Positions 34,647-43,997 of a DNA stretch of 64,000 nt are shown piece after piece. Position numbers and translations under genes: made by a program. The stretch covers positions 2,269,001 through 2,333,000 of the forward strand of contig NZ_JACCFJ010000001.1 in NCBI RefSeq assembly GCF_013410345.1, given 5' to 3'. Under the pieces are notes generated by a model, which saw nothing but the letters and a program-made list of their open reading frames with translations, searched no databases and was not told the origin of the DNA. This DNA is from Saccharopolyspora hordei. GTDB taxonomy: Bacteria > Actinomycetota > Actinomycetes > Mycobacteriales > Pseudonocardiaceae. Numbering within the stretch: the first letter of the stretch is position 1; every line of letters starts with the position of its first letter.

Positions 34647-37492
34647 CACGCCCCGCTGGTCCTTCCCGGCTGCCCGCGGGAGGGCGCGTCGACCGCACCC
34701 GCGCGCTGCGGTTCACCGTGGACGGCATCCCGCTCACCGGCCACCCCGGCGACACGCTGGCCTCAGCGCTGCTGGCCAGCGGCCGGACCGAGGTCGGGCC
34801 GTCGATCTACCGGGACCGGCCGCGGGGCGTCCTGACCGCCGACGGCACCGAGCCCAACGCGCTGGTCCAGGTGCTCAGCGGTGGCCCGGAGCCGATGGTG
34901 CCCGCCACCACGCTGGAACTGCACGACGGCCTGCAGGTGGCGACCCTGTCCGGGGTCGGCTGGCTCAGCGCGGCACCGGACCCCACCGTCCACGACAAGA
35001 AGCACGTGCACGCCGACGTGGTCGTGGTCGGTGCGGGACCGGCCGGGATCGCCGCCGCGCTCGCGGCCGGGCGCAGCGGCGCGCGGGTGCTGCTGGTCGA
35101 GCAGGGGCGCGAGCTCGGCGGGTCGCTGCTGGACGGCGACGAGCGGATCGACGGCCGCAGCGCGGGGGAGTGGATCGCCCGCGCCGCGCGCGACCTCGTG
35201 GACGCGCCGGAGGTGCGGGTGCTCACCCGTGCCGCCGCGGTCGGCCTCTACGACCACGGCTACCTGCTCGTCGCGGAACGGCGCGAGCGCGGCCAACGGC
35301 TGTGGCACGTGCGGGCGAAGCAGGTCGTGCTGGCCACCGGGGCGCACGAGCGGCCGATGGTCTTCGCCGACAACGACCGGCCGGGCACCATGCTCGCCTC
35401 GGCGGTGCGCACCTACCTCAAGCGGTACGCGGTGCTGCCCGGACGGGACGCGGTCGTGGTCACCACGTCCGACAGCGCGTACGCGACCGCGGCCGACCTC
35501 GCCGCCGCCGGGGCGCGGGTCCGTGCGGTGGTCGACACCCGCCCGGAACCCCCGCAGCGGCTCCTCGACCTGGCGGACTCCCTCGGCGCGCAGGTCTTCA
35601 CCGGCTCGGCCGTCGCCGGGACGACCGGTGACCCGCGGGTGACGTCCGCGCGCATCACCGGGCTCGACGGCGCGGGCACCGCGACCGAGGTCGAGTGCGA
35701 CCTGCTGGCGGTGTGCGGCGGGTGGGACCCGGCGGTGCAGCTGTTCGCCCAGGCGGGCGGCAGCGTGCGCTGGGACCGGCTGGCGGCCGGGTTCGTGCCG
35801 GAGCAGGGGCCCGGGCTGCCCACGGTGGTCGGGGCGGCGCGCGGCACCTACGACCTCGCGGGCTGCCTCGCCCAGGGGCTGGCCGCCGGGGCTGCCGCGG
35901 CCACCGCCAGCGGGTTCCGGGTCGCGGCCCCACCGGTGCCGCCGGTGGCCGGGGACCGGCCGGTCGCCGCACCCCGCCCGGTGTGGCTGGTGCCGGACGG
36001 CTCCGGCGATCCCTCGGACTGGGACCGGCACTTCGTCGACCTGCAGCGCGACGCCACGGTCGCGGACGTCTGGCGGGCGGTCGGTGCCGGGATGCGCTCG
36101 GTCGAGCACGTCAAGCGCTACACCACCATCGGCACCGGCAGCGACCAGGGCGCGACCTCCTCGGTCAACTCCGTCGGCGTCCTCGCCGAGGCGCTCGGCG
36201 CGGAATCGCCCGGCGAGGTGGGCACCACGACCGCCCGGCCGCCGCACGCCCCGGTGTCGTTCGCGCTGCTGGCCGGCCGGGAGCGCGGCGTGCTGCACGA
36301 CCCGGTGCGCACCACGCCGATGCACTCCTGGCACGTCGCGCACGGCGCGGTGTTCGAGGACGTGGGGCAGTGGAAGCGGCCGCGGTACTACCCGCGCGAC
36401 GGCGAGGACATGGCCGCCGCGGTGCACCGCGAGTGCCTGGCGGCGCGCACCGGGGTGGCGGTGCAGGACGTCTCCACGCTCGGCCGGATCGAGATCGTCG
36501 GGCCGGACGCGCCGGAGTTCCTCAACCGCGTCTACACCAACGCCTTCGCCAAGCTCCCGGTCGGCAAGGCCCGCTACGGCGTCATGTGCACCGCCGACGG
36601 GATGGTCTTCGACGACGGGGTGTCGATGCGGCTGGCCGAGGACCGCTACCTGATGAGCACCACGACCGGCGGCGCGGCGACGGTGCTGGAGTGGCTGGAG
36701 GAGTGGCTGCAGACCGAGTGGCCGCACCTGGCGGTGCACTGCACGTCGGTGACCGAGCAGTGGGCGGCGGTGGCCCTGGTCGGGCCTGACTCGCGCGCGG
36801 TGCTGGCCCGGCTGGCCCCGGACCTGGACGTCTCGAACGAGGCGTTCGGCTTCCTGGAGTTCCGGGAGACCACGTTGGCCAACGGGATCTCGGCTCGGAT
36901 CAGCCGGATCTCGTTCTCCGGCGAGCTGGCCTACGAGATCAACGTCGAGTCCTGGTACGGCCTGGCGCTGTGGGAAGCGGTGTTCGAGGCGGGGCAGGAC
37001 TTCGGCATCACGCCCTACGGCACCGAGACCATGCACGTGCTGCGCGCGGAGAAGGGCTTCGTGATCGTCGGGCAGGACACCGACGGCACGGTGACGCCGC
37101 TGGACCTGGGCATGGACTGGGTGGTGTCGCGGCGCAAGGACTTCATCGGCAAGCGGTCCTTCACCCGCCCCGACACCGCCCGCGCGGACCGCAAGCAGCT
37201 GGTCGGGCTGCTCCCGGTGGACCCGGGGGAGCTGCTGCCGGAGGGTGCGCAGCTGGTCGAGCCGGACACCCCGCTGGAGCCGCCGGTGCCGATGCTCGGG
37301 CACGTCACCTCCAGCTACCGCAGCGCGGTCCTGGACCGCACCTTCGCGCTGGCGCTGGTCCGCGGTGGACGGGACCGCATCGGCGAGGTGCTGCACGCGC
37401 CGGTCGACGGCCGGACCATCCCGGTCGAGGTGACCGAGCCGGTGTTCTACGACGTGGAAGGAGCTCGCCGTGACGGTCGTCAGCCCGGCTGA
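34643..37492 (+). CDS. soxA: sarcosine oxidase alpha subunit
   Basis: The 949-residue protein has an N-terminal ferredoxin-like segment (FTVDGIPLTGHPGDTLASAL), an NAD-binding FAD-reductase domain with VVVVGAGPAG near residue 128, and a C-terminal GcvT folate domain (about 580-949, with HVLRAEKGFVIVGQDTDG and DWVVSRRKDFIGK). The last captures the C1 unit as 5,10-methylene-THF. Length is typical. It overlaps soxD by four bases and soxG by 23. Confidence 0.95.
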   Translation: MTRPAGPSRLPAGGRVDRTRALRFTVDGIPLTGHPGDTLASALLASGRTEVGPSIYRDRPRGVLTADGTEPNALVQVLSGGPEPMVPATTLELHDGLQVATLSGVGWLSAAPDPTVHDKKHVHADVVVVGAGPAGIAAALAAGRSGARVLLVEQGRELGGSLLDGDERIDGRSAGEWIARAARDLVDAPEVRVLTRAAAVGLYDHGYLLVAERRERGQRLWHVRAKQVVLATGAHERPMVFADNDRPGTMLASAVRTYLKRYAVLPGRDAVVVTTSDSAYATAADLAAAGARVRAVVDTRPEPPQRLLDLADSLGAQVFTGSAVAGTTGDPRVTSARITGLDGAGTATEVECDLLAVCGGWDPAVQLFAQAGGSVRWDRLAAGFVPEQGPGLPTVVGAARGTYDLAGCLAQGLAAGAAAATASGFRVAAPPVPPVAGDRPVAAPRPVWLVPDGSGDPSDWDRHFVDLQRDATVADVWRAVGAGMRSVEHVKRYTTIGTGSDQGATSSVNSVGVLAEALGAESPGEVGTTTARPPHAPVSFALLAGRERGVLHDPVRTTPMHSWHVAHGAVFEDVGQWKRPRYYPRDGEDMAAAVHRECLAARTGVAVQDVSTLGRIEIVGPDAPEFLNRVYTNAFAKLPVGKARYGVMCTADGMVFDDGVSMRLAEDRYLMSTTTGGAATVLEWLEEWLQTEWPHLAVHCTSVTEQWAAVALVGPDSRAVLARLAPDLDVSNEAFGFLEFRETTLANGISARISRISFSGELAYEINVESWYGLALWEAVFEAGQDFGITPYGTETMHVLRAEKGFVIVGQDTDGTVTPLDLGMDWVVSRRKDFIGKRSFTRPDTARADRKQLVGLLPVDPGELLPEGAQLVEPDTPLEPPVPMLGHVTSSYRSAVLDRTFALALVRGGRDRIGEVLHAPVDGRTIPVEVTEPVFYDVEGARRDGRQPG

Positions 37493-38090
37493 CCGGAAGG
37501 CCGACACCCGGTCGCTGCGCCGCAGTCCGCTCGCCGACCGGGCCGCGGAGCTGCGGGACCGCAGCGCGCGGGACGTCCAGCTGGCCGAGGAGCCGTTCCT
37601 GACCCAGGTGAACCTCCGGGTGCACCCGGGCAGCCCGGCGGTGGCCCGCATCGAGCACGCCCTGGACCTGGCGCTGCCGCACCACGAACCGAACACGGTC
37701 TCCGGCGACGAGACCGAGGCGGCGCTCTGGCTGGGACCCGACGAGTGGTTGCTGGTCGGCCCCGACGGCCGGGCGGCGTCCTTGGTCGCGGCCGTCACCG
37801 AGGCGCTCGCCGACTCGCTCGGGTCCTGTGTGGACGTCTCGGCGAACCGGACCACGGTGCGGCTGTCCGGGCCGCGGTCGCGGGACGTCCTGGAGAAGGT
37901 CTGCTCCCTGGACCTGCACCCGCGGTCGTTCGGCCCCGGCCGCTGCGCGCAGACGCTGGTGGGCAGGGCGCAGGTGGTCCTCTGGCAGGTGACCCGGGAA
38001 CCGGCCTACCGCCTGCTGGTCCGCGGCTCCTACGCCGCTTACCTCGCCGACCTCCTCCTCGACGCCGCCGACGAGTTCACCACCGAGTGA
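37470..38090 (+). CDS. soxG: sarcosine oxidase gamma subunit
   Basis: The 206-residue subunit shows RRSPLADRAAEL, LGPDEWLLVGP, DVSANRTTVRLSGPRSRDVL and YRLLVRGSYAAYLADLLLDA, all features of SoxG. GTG at 37470 lies inside the end of soxA and follows GGAAGGAG. It is the last gene of soxBDAG, with a strong hairpin ten bases after the stop. Confidence 0.92.
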   Translation: MTVVSPADRKADTRSLRRSPLADRAAELRDRSARDVQLAEEPFLTQVNLRVHPGSPAVARIEHALDLALPHHEPNTVSGDETEAALWLGPDEWLLVGPDGRAASLVAAVTEALADSLGSCVDVSANRTTVRLSGPRSRDVLEKVCSLDLHPRSFGPGRCAQTLVGRAQVVLWQVTREPAYRLLVRGSYAAYLADLLLDAADEFTTE

Positions 38091-38100
38091 TCTCCGCGAG

Positions 38101-38147
38101 GTGCAGGGCACCTCCCACCACCTGGGTCGGCGGGAGGCGCCCTGCAC
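38101..38147. terminator. bidirectional terminator hairpin after soxG
   Basis: GTGCAGGGCACCTCCC (38101-38116) pairs with GGGAGGCGCCCTGCAC (38132-38147) with one mismatch and a 15-base loop, between convergent stops at 38090 and 38189. Confidence 0.7.
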
Positions 38148-38188
38148 GCTTCACCCGATCCGGTGGTTTGGTCCGGGACGGGCCGGTC

Positions 38189-39415
38189 TCACCGAGCTGC
38201 TGCGGGGGCGGGGGTGGGTCGGGAGAGGGCGGCGGTGAGGCGGCGCCGGTGGGTGGCGAACTGCTTCGGGCTGTTCATCGCCAGCACCGCGACCTGGCGG
38301 CCGCCGCGGTGGTAGGTCGCCACGAAGCGACGGGACGCCAGCGACCCGTCCACGACGGTGATCCGGTCCTTCGGCCCCGCGTAGCCCGCGAACTGCAGCG
38401 TCGACCCGTACTGCCGGGACCAGAAGTGCGGGACCCCGGTGCAGGTCGCCACGGTGCGGCCGGCCAGCAGGTTGCGCACCGCCACCGGTGGCTGGTCCAC
38501 CGCCGTGGTCCAGTGCGGGCTGCGCACCGTGCGCGAGCGGTGCACCGGTTGGTAGCGGGCGAGGTCGCCGACCGCCACCACGGTCGGCAGCGCCGTGACG
38601 CACCCGGCGTCGGTGACCACGCCGTCGCGGAGCTTCAGCCCGGAACCGCGCAGCCAGCGCGTGGCGGGTTCGGTGCCGGTCTCGACGACGACCACGTCCG
38701 CCGGGACCACCCGCCCGTCGGCCAGTTCGACACCGGTCACCCGGTCTTCGGCCAGCACGCGCGTCACGGGCGTGCCGCACCGCACCCGCACCCCGTTGTC
38801 CTCGTGCTGCGCGAAGAACAGCGGCGCCAGCTCGATGCCCAGGGTCCGCGCCAGCGGCAGGTGCTGCGCGTCGACCAGCGTCACCTCGGCGCCCCGCTCC
38901 CGGCAGGTGGAGGCGACCTCGGTGCCGATCAGCCCGGCGCCGACCACCACCACGCGCGCTCCCGCGCGGACCGCCTCGCGCAGGGCGAGCGCGCCGTCGA
39001 GGGTGCGCACCTGGTGGCAGCCGGGGGCGTCCGCACCGGGCAGTCCCAGCGGTTCCGAGCCGGTGGCGAGCACGACGCCGTCCGCGCGGACCTCGCTGCC
39101 GTCGGCGAGCACCACCGTGCCGCGCCGCGGGTCGAGCCGGACCGCCGGGGTGCCCAACCGCCAGTCCGCGTCGAGGTCGGCCTCCTCCTGCTCGCTGCCC
39201 AGCGCCAGCTCGTCCGGTTGCACCGTCCCCGCCAGCAGTTCCTTGGACAGCGGCGGCCGGTCGTACGGTCGGTGCGCTTCCGCGCCGATGACCAGCAGTC
39301 GTCCGTCGAAGCCCTGTTCGCGCAGTTCCTGCGCGGCGCGCCAGCCCGCCACCGAGGCCCCGACGACGGCGACCGTCCTCAACTCGCGATCACGGCCGGT
39401 GTGGCCACGAGGCAT
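38189..39415 (-). CDS. NAD(P)/FAD-dependent ferredoxin reductase-like protein
   Basis: The 408-residue protein belongs to the ferredoxin reductase component family of oxygenase systems. It has FAD motif GASVAGWRAAQELR near residue 20, RPPLSKELL, ATGSEPLGLPGAD, NAD motif GAGLIGTEVAS and C-terminal VAVGDLARY. It would pass electrons from NAD(P)H to a ferredoxin serving a Rieske or P450 oxygenase. Betaine demethylation often uses a Rieske system, so a role in the same C1 locus is plausible, but no ferredoxin or oxygenase is in the window. ATG at 39415 is used; an earlier start at 39442 is possible. It is divergent from the IclR regulator. Confidence 0.85.
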   Translation of the reverse strand: MPRGHTGRDRELRTVAVVGASVAGWRAAQELREQGFDGRLLVIGAEAHRPYDRPPLSKELLAGTVQPDELALGSEQEEADLDADWRLGTPAVRLDPRRGTVVLADGSEVRADGVVLATGSEPLGLPGADAPGCHQVRTLDGALALREAVRAGARVVVVGAGLIGTEVASTCRERGAEVTLVDAQHLPLARTLGIELAPLFFAQHEDNGVRVRCGTPVTRVLAEDRVTGVELADGRVVPADVVVVETGTEPATRWLRGSGLKLRDGVVTDAGCVTALPTVVAVGDLARYQPVHRSRTVRSPHWTTAVDQPPVAVRNLLAGRTVATCTGVPHFWSRQYGSTLQFAGYAGPKDRITVVDGSLASRRFVATYHRGGRQVAVLAMNSPKQFATHRRRLTAALSRPTPAPAAAR

Positions 39416-39433
39416 GACAACAGCCCGACCTCC

Positions 39434-39532
39434 GTTGCACAATGAGGAACCAGACGTGGTATGTGCAACAAATCTGACTCTTTGGTTGCGACAACGTCAA
39501 GAGGGACAACGGATGGTTCTGGTATGTGCACC
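39434..39532. promoter_or_regulatory. repeat-rich operator region between reductase and IclR genes
   Basis: TGGTATGTGCAAC (39457-39469) and TGGTATGTGCACC (39520-39532) are direct repeats 63 bases apart, about six helical turns. GTTGCACA (39434-39441) is the inverse of TGTGCAAC inside the first repeat, and GTTGCGACAAC (39485-39495) is a further dyad. The arrangement suits cooperative binding by an IclR-family tetramer over both divergent promoters. Confidence 0.5.
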
Positions 39533-39553
39533 GCGAGCGGATACGGTTGACCG

Positions 39554-40342
39554 GTGGGTAGCGCAGCGGAATCACGCGGAAGGAGTTCTGGCGCTCTGGT
39601 GCAGTCCGTCGACCGGGCTGTGACCGTCTTGGAACTGCTGGCGCGCAACGGCGAAGCCGGCATCACCGAGATCGCCGGGGAGCTGGGAGTGCACAAGTCG
39701 ACGGCCTCTCGGCTGGTCAGCGTGCTCGAAGCGCGCGGCCTGGTGGAACAGCTGGGCGAGCGCGGCAAGTACGCCATCGGCTTCGGCGTCGTGCGCCTGG
39801 CCGGGGCGGCGACCGAGCGGATGGACCTGCCGAGGCTGGGCAGGCCGTTCTGCGAGTCGCTGGCCGCCGACCTGGGCGAGACGGTCAACATCGCGATCCG
39901 GGACCACGACGTCGCCATCAACATCAGCCAGGCGCGCGGCACCGCGGCGGTGACCGCGCACAACTGGGTCGGTCAGCGCACCCCGCTGCACGCCACCTCC
40001 AGCGGCAAGGTGCTGCTCGCGCACGCGCCGCGCGAGGACCAGGACGAGCTGCTGCTCCGGCCGCTGGAGCGGTACACCACCCGGACCGTCACCAGCGCTG
40101 CCCAGTTGCGCAAGGACTTCGAGCTGATCGTCCGCGACGGCTACGCGACGAGCTACGAGGAACTGGAGCTGGGGCTCAACGCCGCGGCGGTCGCCGTCTA
40201 CAACCAGGAGGGCGAGGTCATCGCGGCGCTGAGCGCCTCGGGCCCGTCCTACCGCTTCTCCCGCAAGCGCATGCGCGAGGTCGTCGGCGCGATGCGGATC
40301 GCCGCCAAGGAGCTCTCCTCCCAGCTCGGCTTCCTGGCCTGA
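39554..40342 (+). CDS. IclR-family transcriptional regulator
   Basis: The 262-residue protein has an N-terminal winged helix (about residues 15-75: VQSVDRAVTVLELLA; EIAGELGVHKSTASRLVSVL) and the IclR effector-binding domain (WVGQRTPLHATSSGKVLLA; SYEELELGLNAAAVAVYN; ALSASGPSYRFS). It probably controls the divergent ferredoxin reductase-like gene and perhaps other parts of the C1 locus. GTG at 39554 begins the protein. Its stop lies one base from the convergent antiporter stop. Confidence 0.9.
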   Translation: MGSAAESRGRSSGALVQSVDRAVTVLELLARNGEAGITEIAGELGVHKSTASRLVSVLEARGLVEQLGERGKYAIGFGVVRLAGAATERMDLPRLGRPFCESLAADLGETVNIAIRDHDVAINISQARGTAAVTAHNWVGQRTPLHATSSGKVLLAHAPREDQDELLLRPLERYTTRTVTSAAQLRKDFELIVRDGYATSYEELELGLNAAAVAVYNQEGEVIAALSASGPSYRFSRKRMREVVGAMRIAAKELSSQLGFLA

Positions 40343-40343
40343 G

Positions 40344-41906
40344 TCACTCCCGGGACAGCCACAGCTCCTCCAGGTCGAGCTGGTGCATGACGCGGCGCAG
40401 GACCTCGTCGTCGATGCGGCGGTCGTCGCGGAACTGGATGAAGACCGCCCGTTCCGCGGCCAGCATCTCGCCCCGCAGCCGCCGGTACGCCGCGGTGGGG
40501 CTCTCCCCGATCTCGTCGGAGGAGCGCCCCAGCCGCTCCCACGCCTGGTTGCTGCGCCGCGTCGCGGCGTCGCGCAGCAGCTCCACGACCTCGGGCGGCG
40601 GCGACGACTCCGCGGCGAGCTCGTCCAACCGCTGCCGCGCCGCGCGGGCGGCGTGGTGCTGGGCCTGCGCTTCGGCGAGGGCGTCGGTGTAGTCCTCGGT
40701 GCCGCGGACGCCGAGCTTGGTGATGAGCCAGGGCAGCGTGCTGCCGTGCAGCAGCAGCGTCGCCAGCGTCACGAAGAACGTCAGGAACAGCACCTCGGCG
40801 CGGTTCGGGAACGGCGCGCCGCTCAACGTCGTCGTCGGGATGGCGGACGCCGCCGCCAGCGACACCACGCCGCGCATGCCCGCCCACGACACCACCAGCT
40901 CGTGCCGCCAGTCCGGCCCGCGACCGCGCAGCAGCTCCGGCAGGTGCATGGTGAGGAACACCCACACCACCCGCGCGAGCACCACCCCACCGGTGAGCGC
41001 CAGGCCGGCGAGCAGCAGCGGTCCCCAGGGGACCGTCACGCTCGCCACGACGGTGCGCAGCTGCAGGCCGATCAGGGCGAACACCACCGCTTCCAGCAGC
41101 GTGTCCGCGGCGTTCCACACCGCCCGGTCCTGCAGCCGGGTGGCGGCGCCGCCCGAGGTCGCGTGGTGCCCCAGGTAGAGCCCGGCGACCACGACGGCCA
41201 GCACCCCGGAGGCGTGCACCTGCTCGGCGACCAGGTAGGCGAAGAACGGCACGAGCAGCCCGGTGGCGCTCTCCAGCAGTTCGTCGTGCAGCACCTGCCG
41301 GATCCGCCGCACCACCCAGCCGGTGGCGTAGCCGATCACCGCCCCGCCCACCGCGGCGAGGAGGAACATGCCGATCCCGGACAGCAGCGAGGCGCCGACG
41401 CCGACCGCGGCCGCCACCGCCACGCGGAAGGCGGTCAGCGCGGTCGCGTCGTTGACCAGGCTCTCGCCGCTGAGCACCGTCATGACCTGGCGCGGCAGCC
41501 CGATCCGGCGGCCGATCGCGATGGCCGCGACCGCGTCCGGCGGCGCCACCACCGCGCCGAGCACCAGCGCCGCGCTCAGCGGCAGGCCCGGCACCAGCCA
41601 CCACGCGAGGGTGCCGGCGACCGCCGTGGTGAACAGGACCAGGCCGAACGCCAGCAGCCCGATCGGGCGCAGGTTGGCCTTGATGCCGGTGGTGGAGCTG
41701 TTCAGCGCCGCGGAGTACAGCAGCGGCGGCAGGATGAGCAGCAGCACCACGTGCGGCTCGATCGTGTAGTCCGGCACGCCGGGGATCGACGACGCCAGCC
41801 CGACCACGACGAGCGCCAGCGGGGCGGGCACGCCCACGCGCCGGGCGACCGCGGTCACCGCCAGCGCCCCGGCGAGCAGGGCCATCAACGCGGGGAGTTC
41901 GTCCAT
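40344..41906 (-). CDS. CPA1-family Na+/H+ antiporter
   Basis: The 520-residue protein has about 12 membrane segments (residues 1-400). The conserved ion-path motif GESLVNDATA lies near residue 146, with VLGAVVAPPDAVAA before it and VVSWAGMRGVVSLAAA later. A cytosolic tail of about 120 charged residues ends in VIFQFRDDRRIDD-like sequence typical of actinobacterial NhaP proteins. It exchanges sodium or potassium for protons. A divergent UBP zinc-finger gene starts 85 bases away, a common pairing with this antiporter group. Confidence 0.92.
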   Translation of the reverse strand: MDELPALMALLAGALAVTAVARRVGVPAPLALVVVGLASSIPGVPDYTIEPHVVLLLILPPLLYSAALNSSTTGIKANLRPIGLLAFGLVLFTTAVAGTLAWWLVPGLPLSAALVLGAVVAPPDAVAAIAIGRRIGLPRQVMTVLSGESLVNDATALTAFRVAVAAAVGVGASLLSGIGMFLLAAVGGAVIGYATGWVVRRIRQVLHDELLESATGLLVPFFAYLVAEQVHASGVLAVVVAGLYLGHHATSGGAATRLQDRAVWNAADTLLEAVVFALIGLQLRTVVASVTVPWGPLLLAGLALTGGVVLARVVWVFLTMHLPELLRGRGPDWRHELVVSWAGMRGVVSLAAASAIPTTTLSGAPFPNRAEVLFLTFFVTLATLLLHGSTLPWLITKLGVRGTEDYTDALAEAQAQHHAARAARQRLDELAAESSPPPEVVELLRDAATRRSNQAWERLGRSSDEIGESPTAAYRRLRGEMLAAERAVFIQFRDDRRIDDEVLRRVMHQLDLEELWLSRE

Positions 41907-41991
41907 GCTCCCTCCGGTGTTGCTGCGAGGGCCGGGCGGTTACCGTCGACACGGATTCTCGCGCGCCCGCGCCGGAAAGGGGGACCGGACG

Positions 41992-42264
41992 ATGCCCGGA
42001 GCCTGTGCACACCTGCGTGAAGCGAGCGGCCAGGCGCCGACGCCGAGCTCCGAGAACGGGTGCGAGGACTGCCTGGCCCTGGGCTTGCACGTCTGGTCGC
42101 ACCTGCGGATCTGCACCGCGTGCGGCCACGTCGGCTGCTGCGACTCCAGCCCGCACCAGCACGCCACCGCGCACTTCCACGCCACGTCGCACCCGGTGGT
42201 CCGCTCGTTCGAACCGGGCGAGTCCTGGACCTGGTGCTACGTGGACGAGAAGCTGCAGCCCTGA
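41992..42264 (+). CDS. UBP-type zinc-finger protein
   Basis: The 90-residue protein is nearly all one UBP zinc finger: CAHLREA near the start, CEDCLALG, WSHLRICTACGHVGCCD, HQHATAHFHATSHPVVRSFEPG. Cys and His ligands for three zinc ions are present. Bacterial examples often sit beside, or are fused to, Na+/H+ antiporters or thioredoxin reductases; here it is divergent from the antiporter gene. ATG at 41992 follows AAAGGGGGA; the open frame extends upstream but without a site. Confidence 0.85.
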   Translation: MPGACAHLREASGQAPTPSSENGCEDCLALGLHVWSHLRICTACGHVGCCDSSPHQHATAHFHATSHPVVRSFEPGESWTWCYVDEKLQP

Positions 42265-42267
42265 GCG

Positions 42268-43767
42268 CTACAGCTCGTCGGCGACGTCGTCGGCGTTCTT
42301 GCCGCGCGCGAGGCGGCTGTTGTGCTGGCTGTAGACGAAGTAGAGGCCCAGGCCGATGACCATCCAGACGCCGAAGCGGATCCAGGTCCAGCCCTCCAGG
42401 TTGAGCATCAGGTACAGGCAGGCCGCCGCGGCCAGCGCCGGGATCACCGGGGACCACGGCACCCGGAACGCCCGCGGCAGGTCCGGGCGGGTCCGGCGCA
42501 GCACCAGCACGCCGACCGACACCAGCACGAACGCGAACAGCGTGCCGATGTTGGTCATCTCGGCGAGCACGTCGATCGGGGTCAGCGAGGCGATGGCCGC
42601 CACGATGACGCCGGTGATCAAGGTGACCCGGTAGGGCGTGCGGTACGTGCGGTGGACCTTGGCGAACCACACCGGCAGCAGCCCGTCACGGCTCATCGCG
42701 AAGCCGACGCGCGCCTGGCCGAGCATGAGGATGAGGATCACCGTGGTCAACCCGGCGATGGCGCCCAGCGAGACCAGGCCGACCGCCCACGGGGCGCCGA
42801 TAGCCTGGAACGCGGTCGCCATCGGCGCCGCGGTGTCCAGCTGGTCGTACTTGACGATGCCGGTCATCACCAGCGACACCAGCACGTACAGGACGGAGCA
42901 GATGACCAGCGACCCGATGATGCCGATCGGCATGTCCCGCTGCGGGCGCCGGGTCTCCTCCGCGCCGCTGGCGACGATGTCGAAGCCGATGTAGGCGAAG
43001 AACACCAGCGCGGCGCCGGCCACCAGGCCGCTGAGCCCGAACGAGCCGGTCTGCCCGAAGATCGCGCTGATCAGCGGCTGCTCCAGCGGGGCGCTGACGG
43101 CGCCGGGCTCCGGCGGCTGGTACGGCGGGATGAACGGGTCCCAGTTGGCGGCCTTGACGAAGAACGCGCCGAAGATGATGAAGAACAGCACCACGGCGAG
43201 CTTGATGGCCACGACCACGTTGGTCACCGCGGCGCTGAGCCGGATGCCGACCACCAGCACGACGGTGAGGATGAGCGCGATGATCGCGGCGGGCAGGTTC
43301 ACCACGCCGCCGGCGCCGGGCGCGGCGGTGAGCGCCTCGGGCAGCGCCAGGCCGACCGAGCCGAGCGCTTCGACGAAGTACTGCGACCAGCCCACCGACA
43401 CCGTGGACGCGCCGATGATGAACTCCAGCATCAGGTCCCAGCCGATGAGCCAGGCGAAGAACTCGCCCAGCGACGCGTAGGAGAACGTGTAGGCGGACCC
43501 GGCGACGGGCACCACCGAGGCGAACTCGGCGTAGCACAGCGCGGCCAGGCCGCAGGCGATGCCGGAGATGACGAACGAGATGGAGATCCCCGGCCCGGCG
43601 TCGGTGGCCGCGGCGACGCCGGTGAGCACGAAGATGCCGGTCCCGATGATCGCGCCGATGCCGATGCCCAACAGGTCCACTGCCCGCAGCACGCGCCGGA
43701 GCCGGAACTCCGGGGCCTCCGCGTCCCTGATGGACTGTTCGACGGACTTCACGCGCATGATCGACAT
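42268..43767 (-). CDS. APC-family amino acid permease
   Basis: The 499-residue transporter has about 12 membrane segments. The first contains GIGIGAIIGTGIFVLTGV, the signature of amino-acid/polyamine/cation permeases, and the sixth has AYIGFDIVASGAEE. A long periplasmic loop (PPYQPPEPGAVSAPLEQP) is present. It is close to the cationic amino acid transporter subgroup; the substrate is not settled. ATG at 43767 follows GGGAGG. Convergent with the UBP zinc-finger gene, three bases apart. Confidence 0.9.
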   Translation of the reverse strand: MSIMRVKSVEQSIRDAEAPEFRLRRVLRAVDLLGIGIGAIIGTGIFVLTGVAAATDAGPGISISFVISGIACGLAALCYAEFASVVPVAGSAYTFSYASLGEFFAWLIGWDLMLEFIIGASTVSVGWSQYFVEALGSVGLALPEALTAAPGAGGVVNLPAAIIALILTVVLVVGIRLSAAVTNVVVAIKLAVVLFFIIFGAFFVKAANWDPFIPPYQPPEPGAVSAPLEQPLISAIFGQTGSFGLSGLVAGAALVFFAYIGFDIVASGAEETRRPQRDMPIGIIGSLVICSVLYVLVSLVMTGIVKYDQLDTAAPMATAFQAIGAPWAVGLVSLGAIAGLTTVILILMLGQARVGFAMSRDGLLPVWFAKVHRTYRTPYRVTLITGVIVAAIASLTPIDVLAEMTNIGTLFAFVLVSVGVLVLRRTRPDLPRAFRVPWSPVIPALAAAACLYLMLNLEGWTWIRFGVWMVIGLGLYFVYSQHNSRLARGKNADDVADEL

Positions 43768-43997
43768 GGCTGGCCTCCCGCCCCGGACGTCTCGGTTCGC
43801 TCGCGCAGCGCGACCGCACCTGGAGACAGGATTGTGCGTCGGGTCACAGATGACAAGGCGACTCCGCTCATCGTGCACGAGCCGTGATCAGCAGCAGCGT
43901 GGCGGCGGTCGCCGACGCTGAACCGTTCGACCGGCCAGCGGCGGCGCGGACGGTCCGGCACCGTGGTGGGACGTCGCCGTCCCACGAGGAGGCCGCC

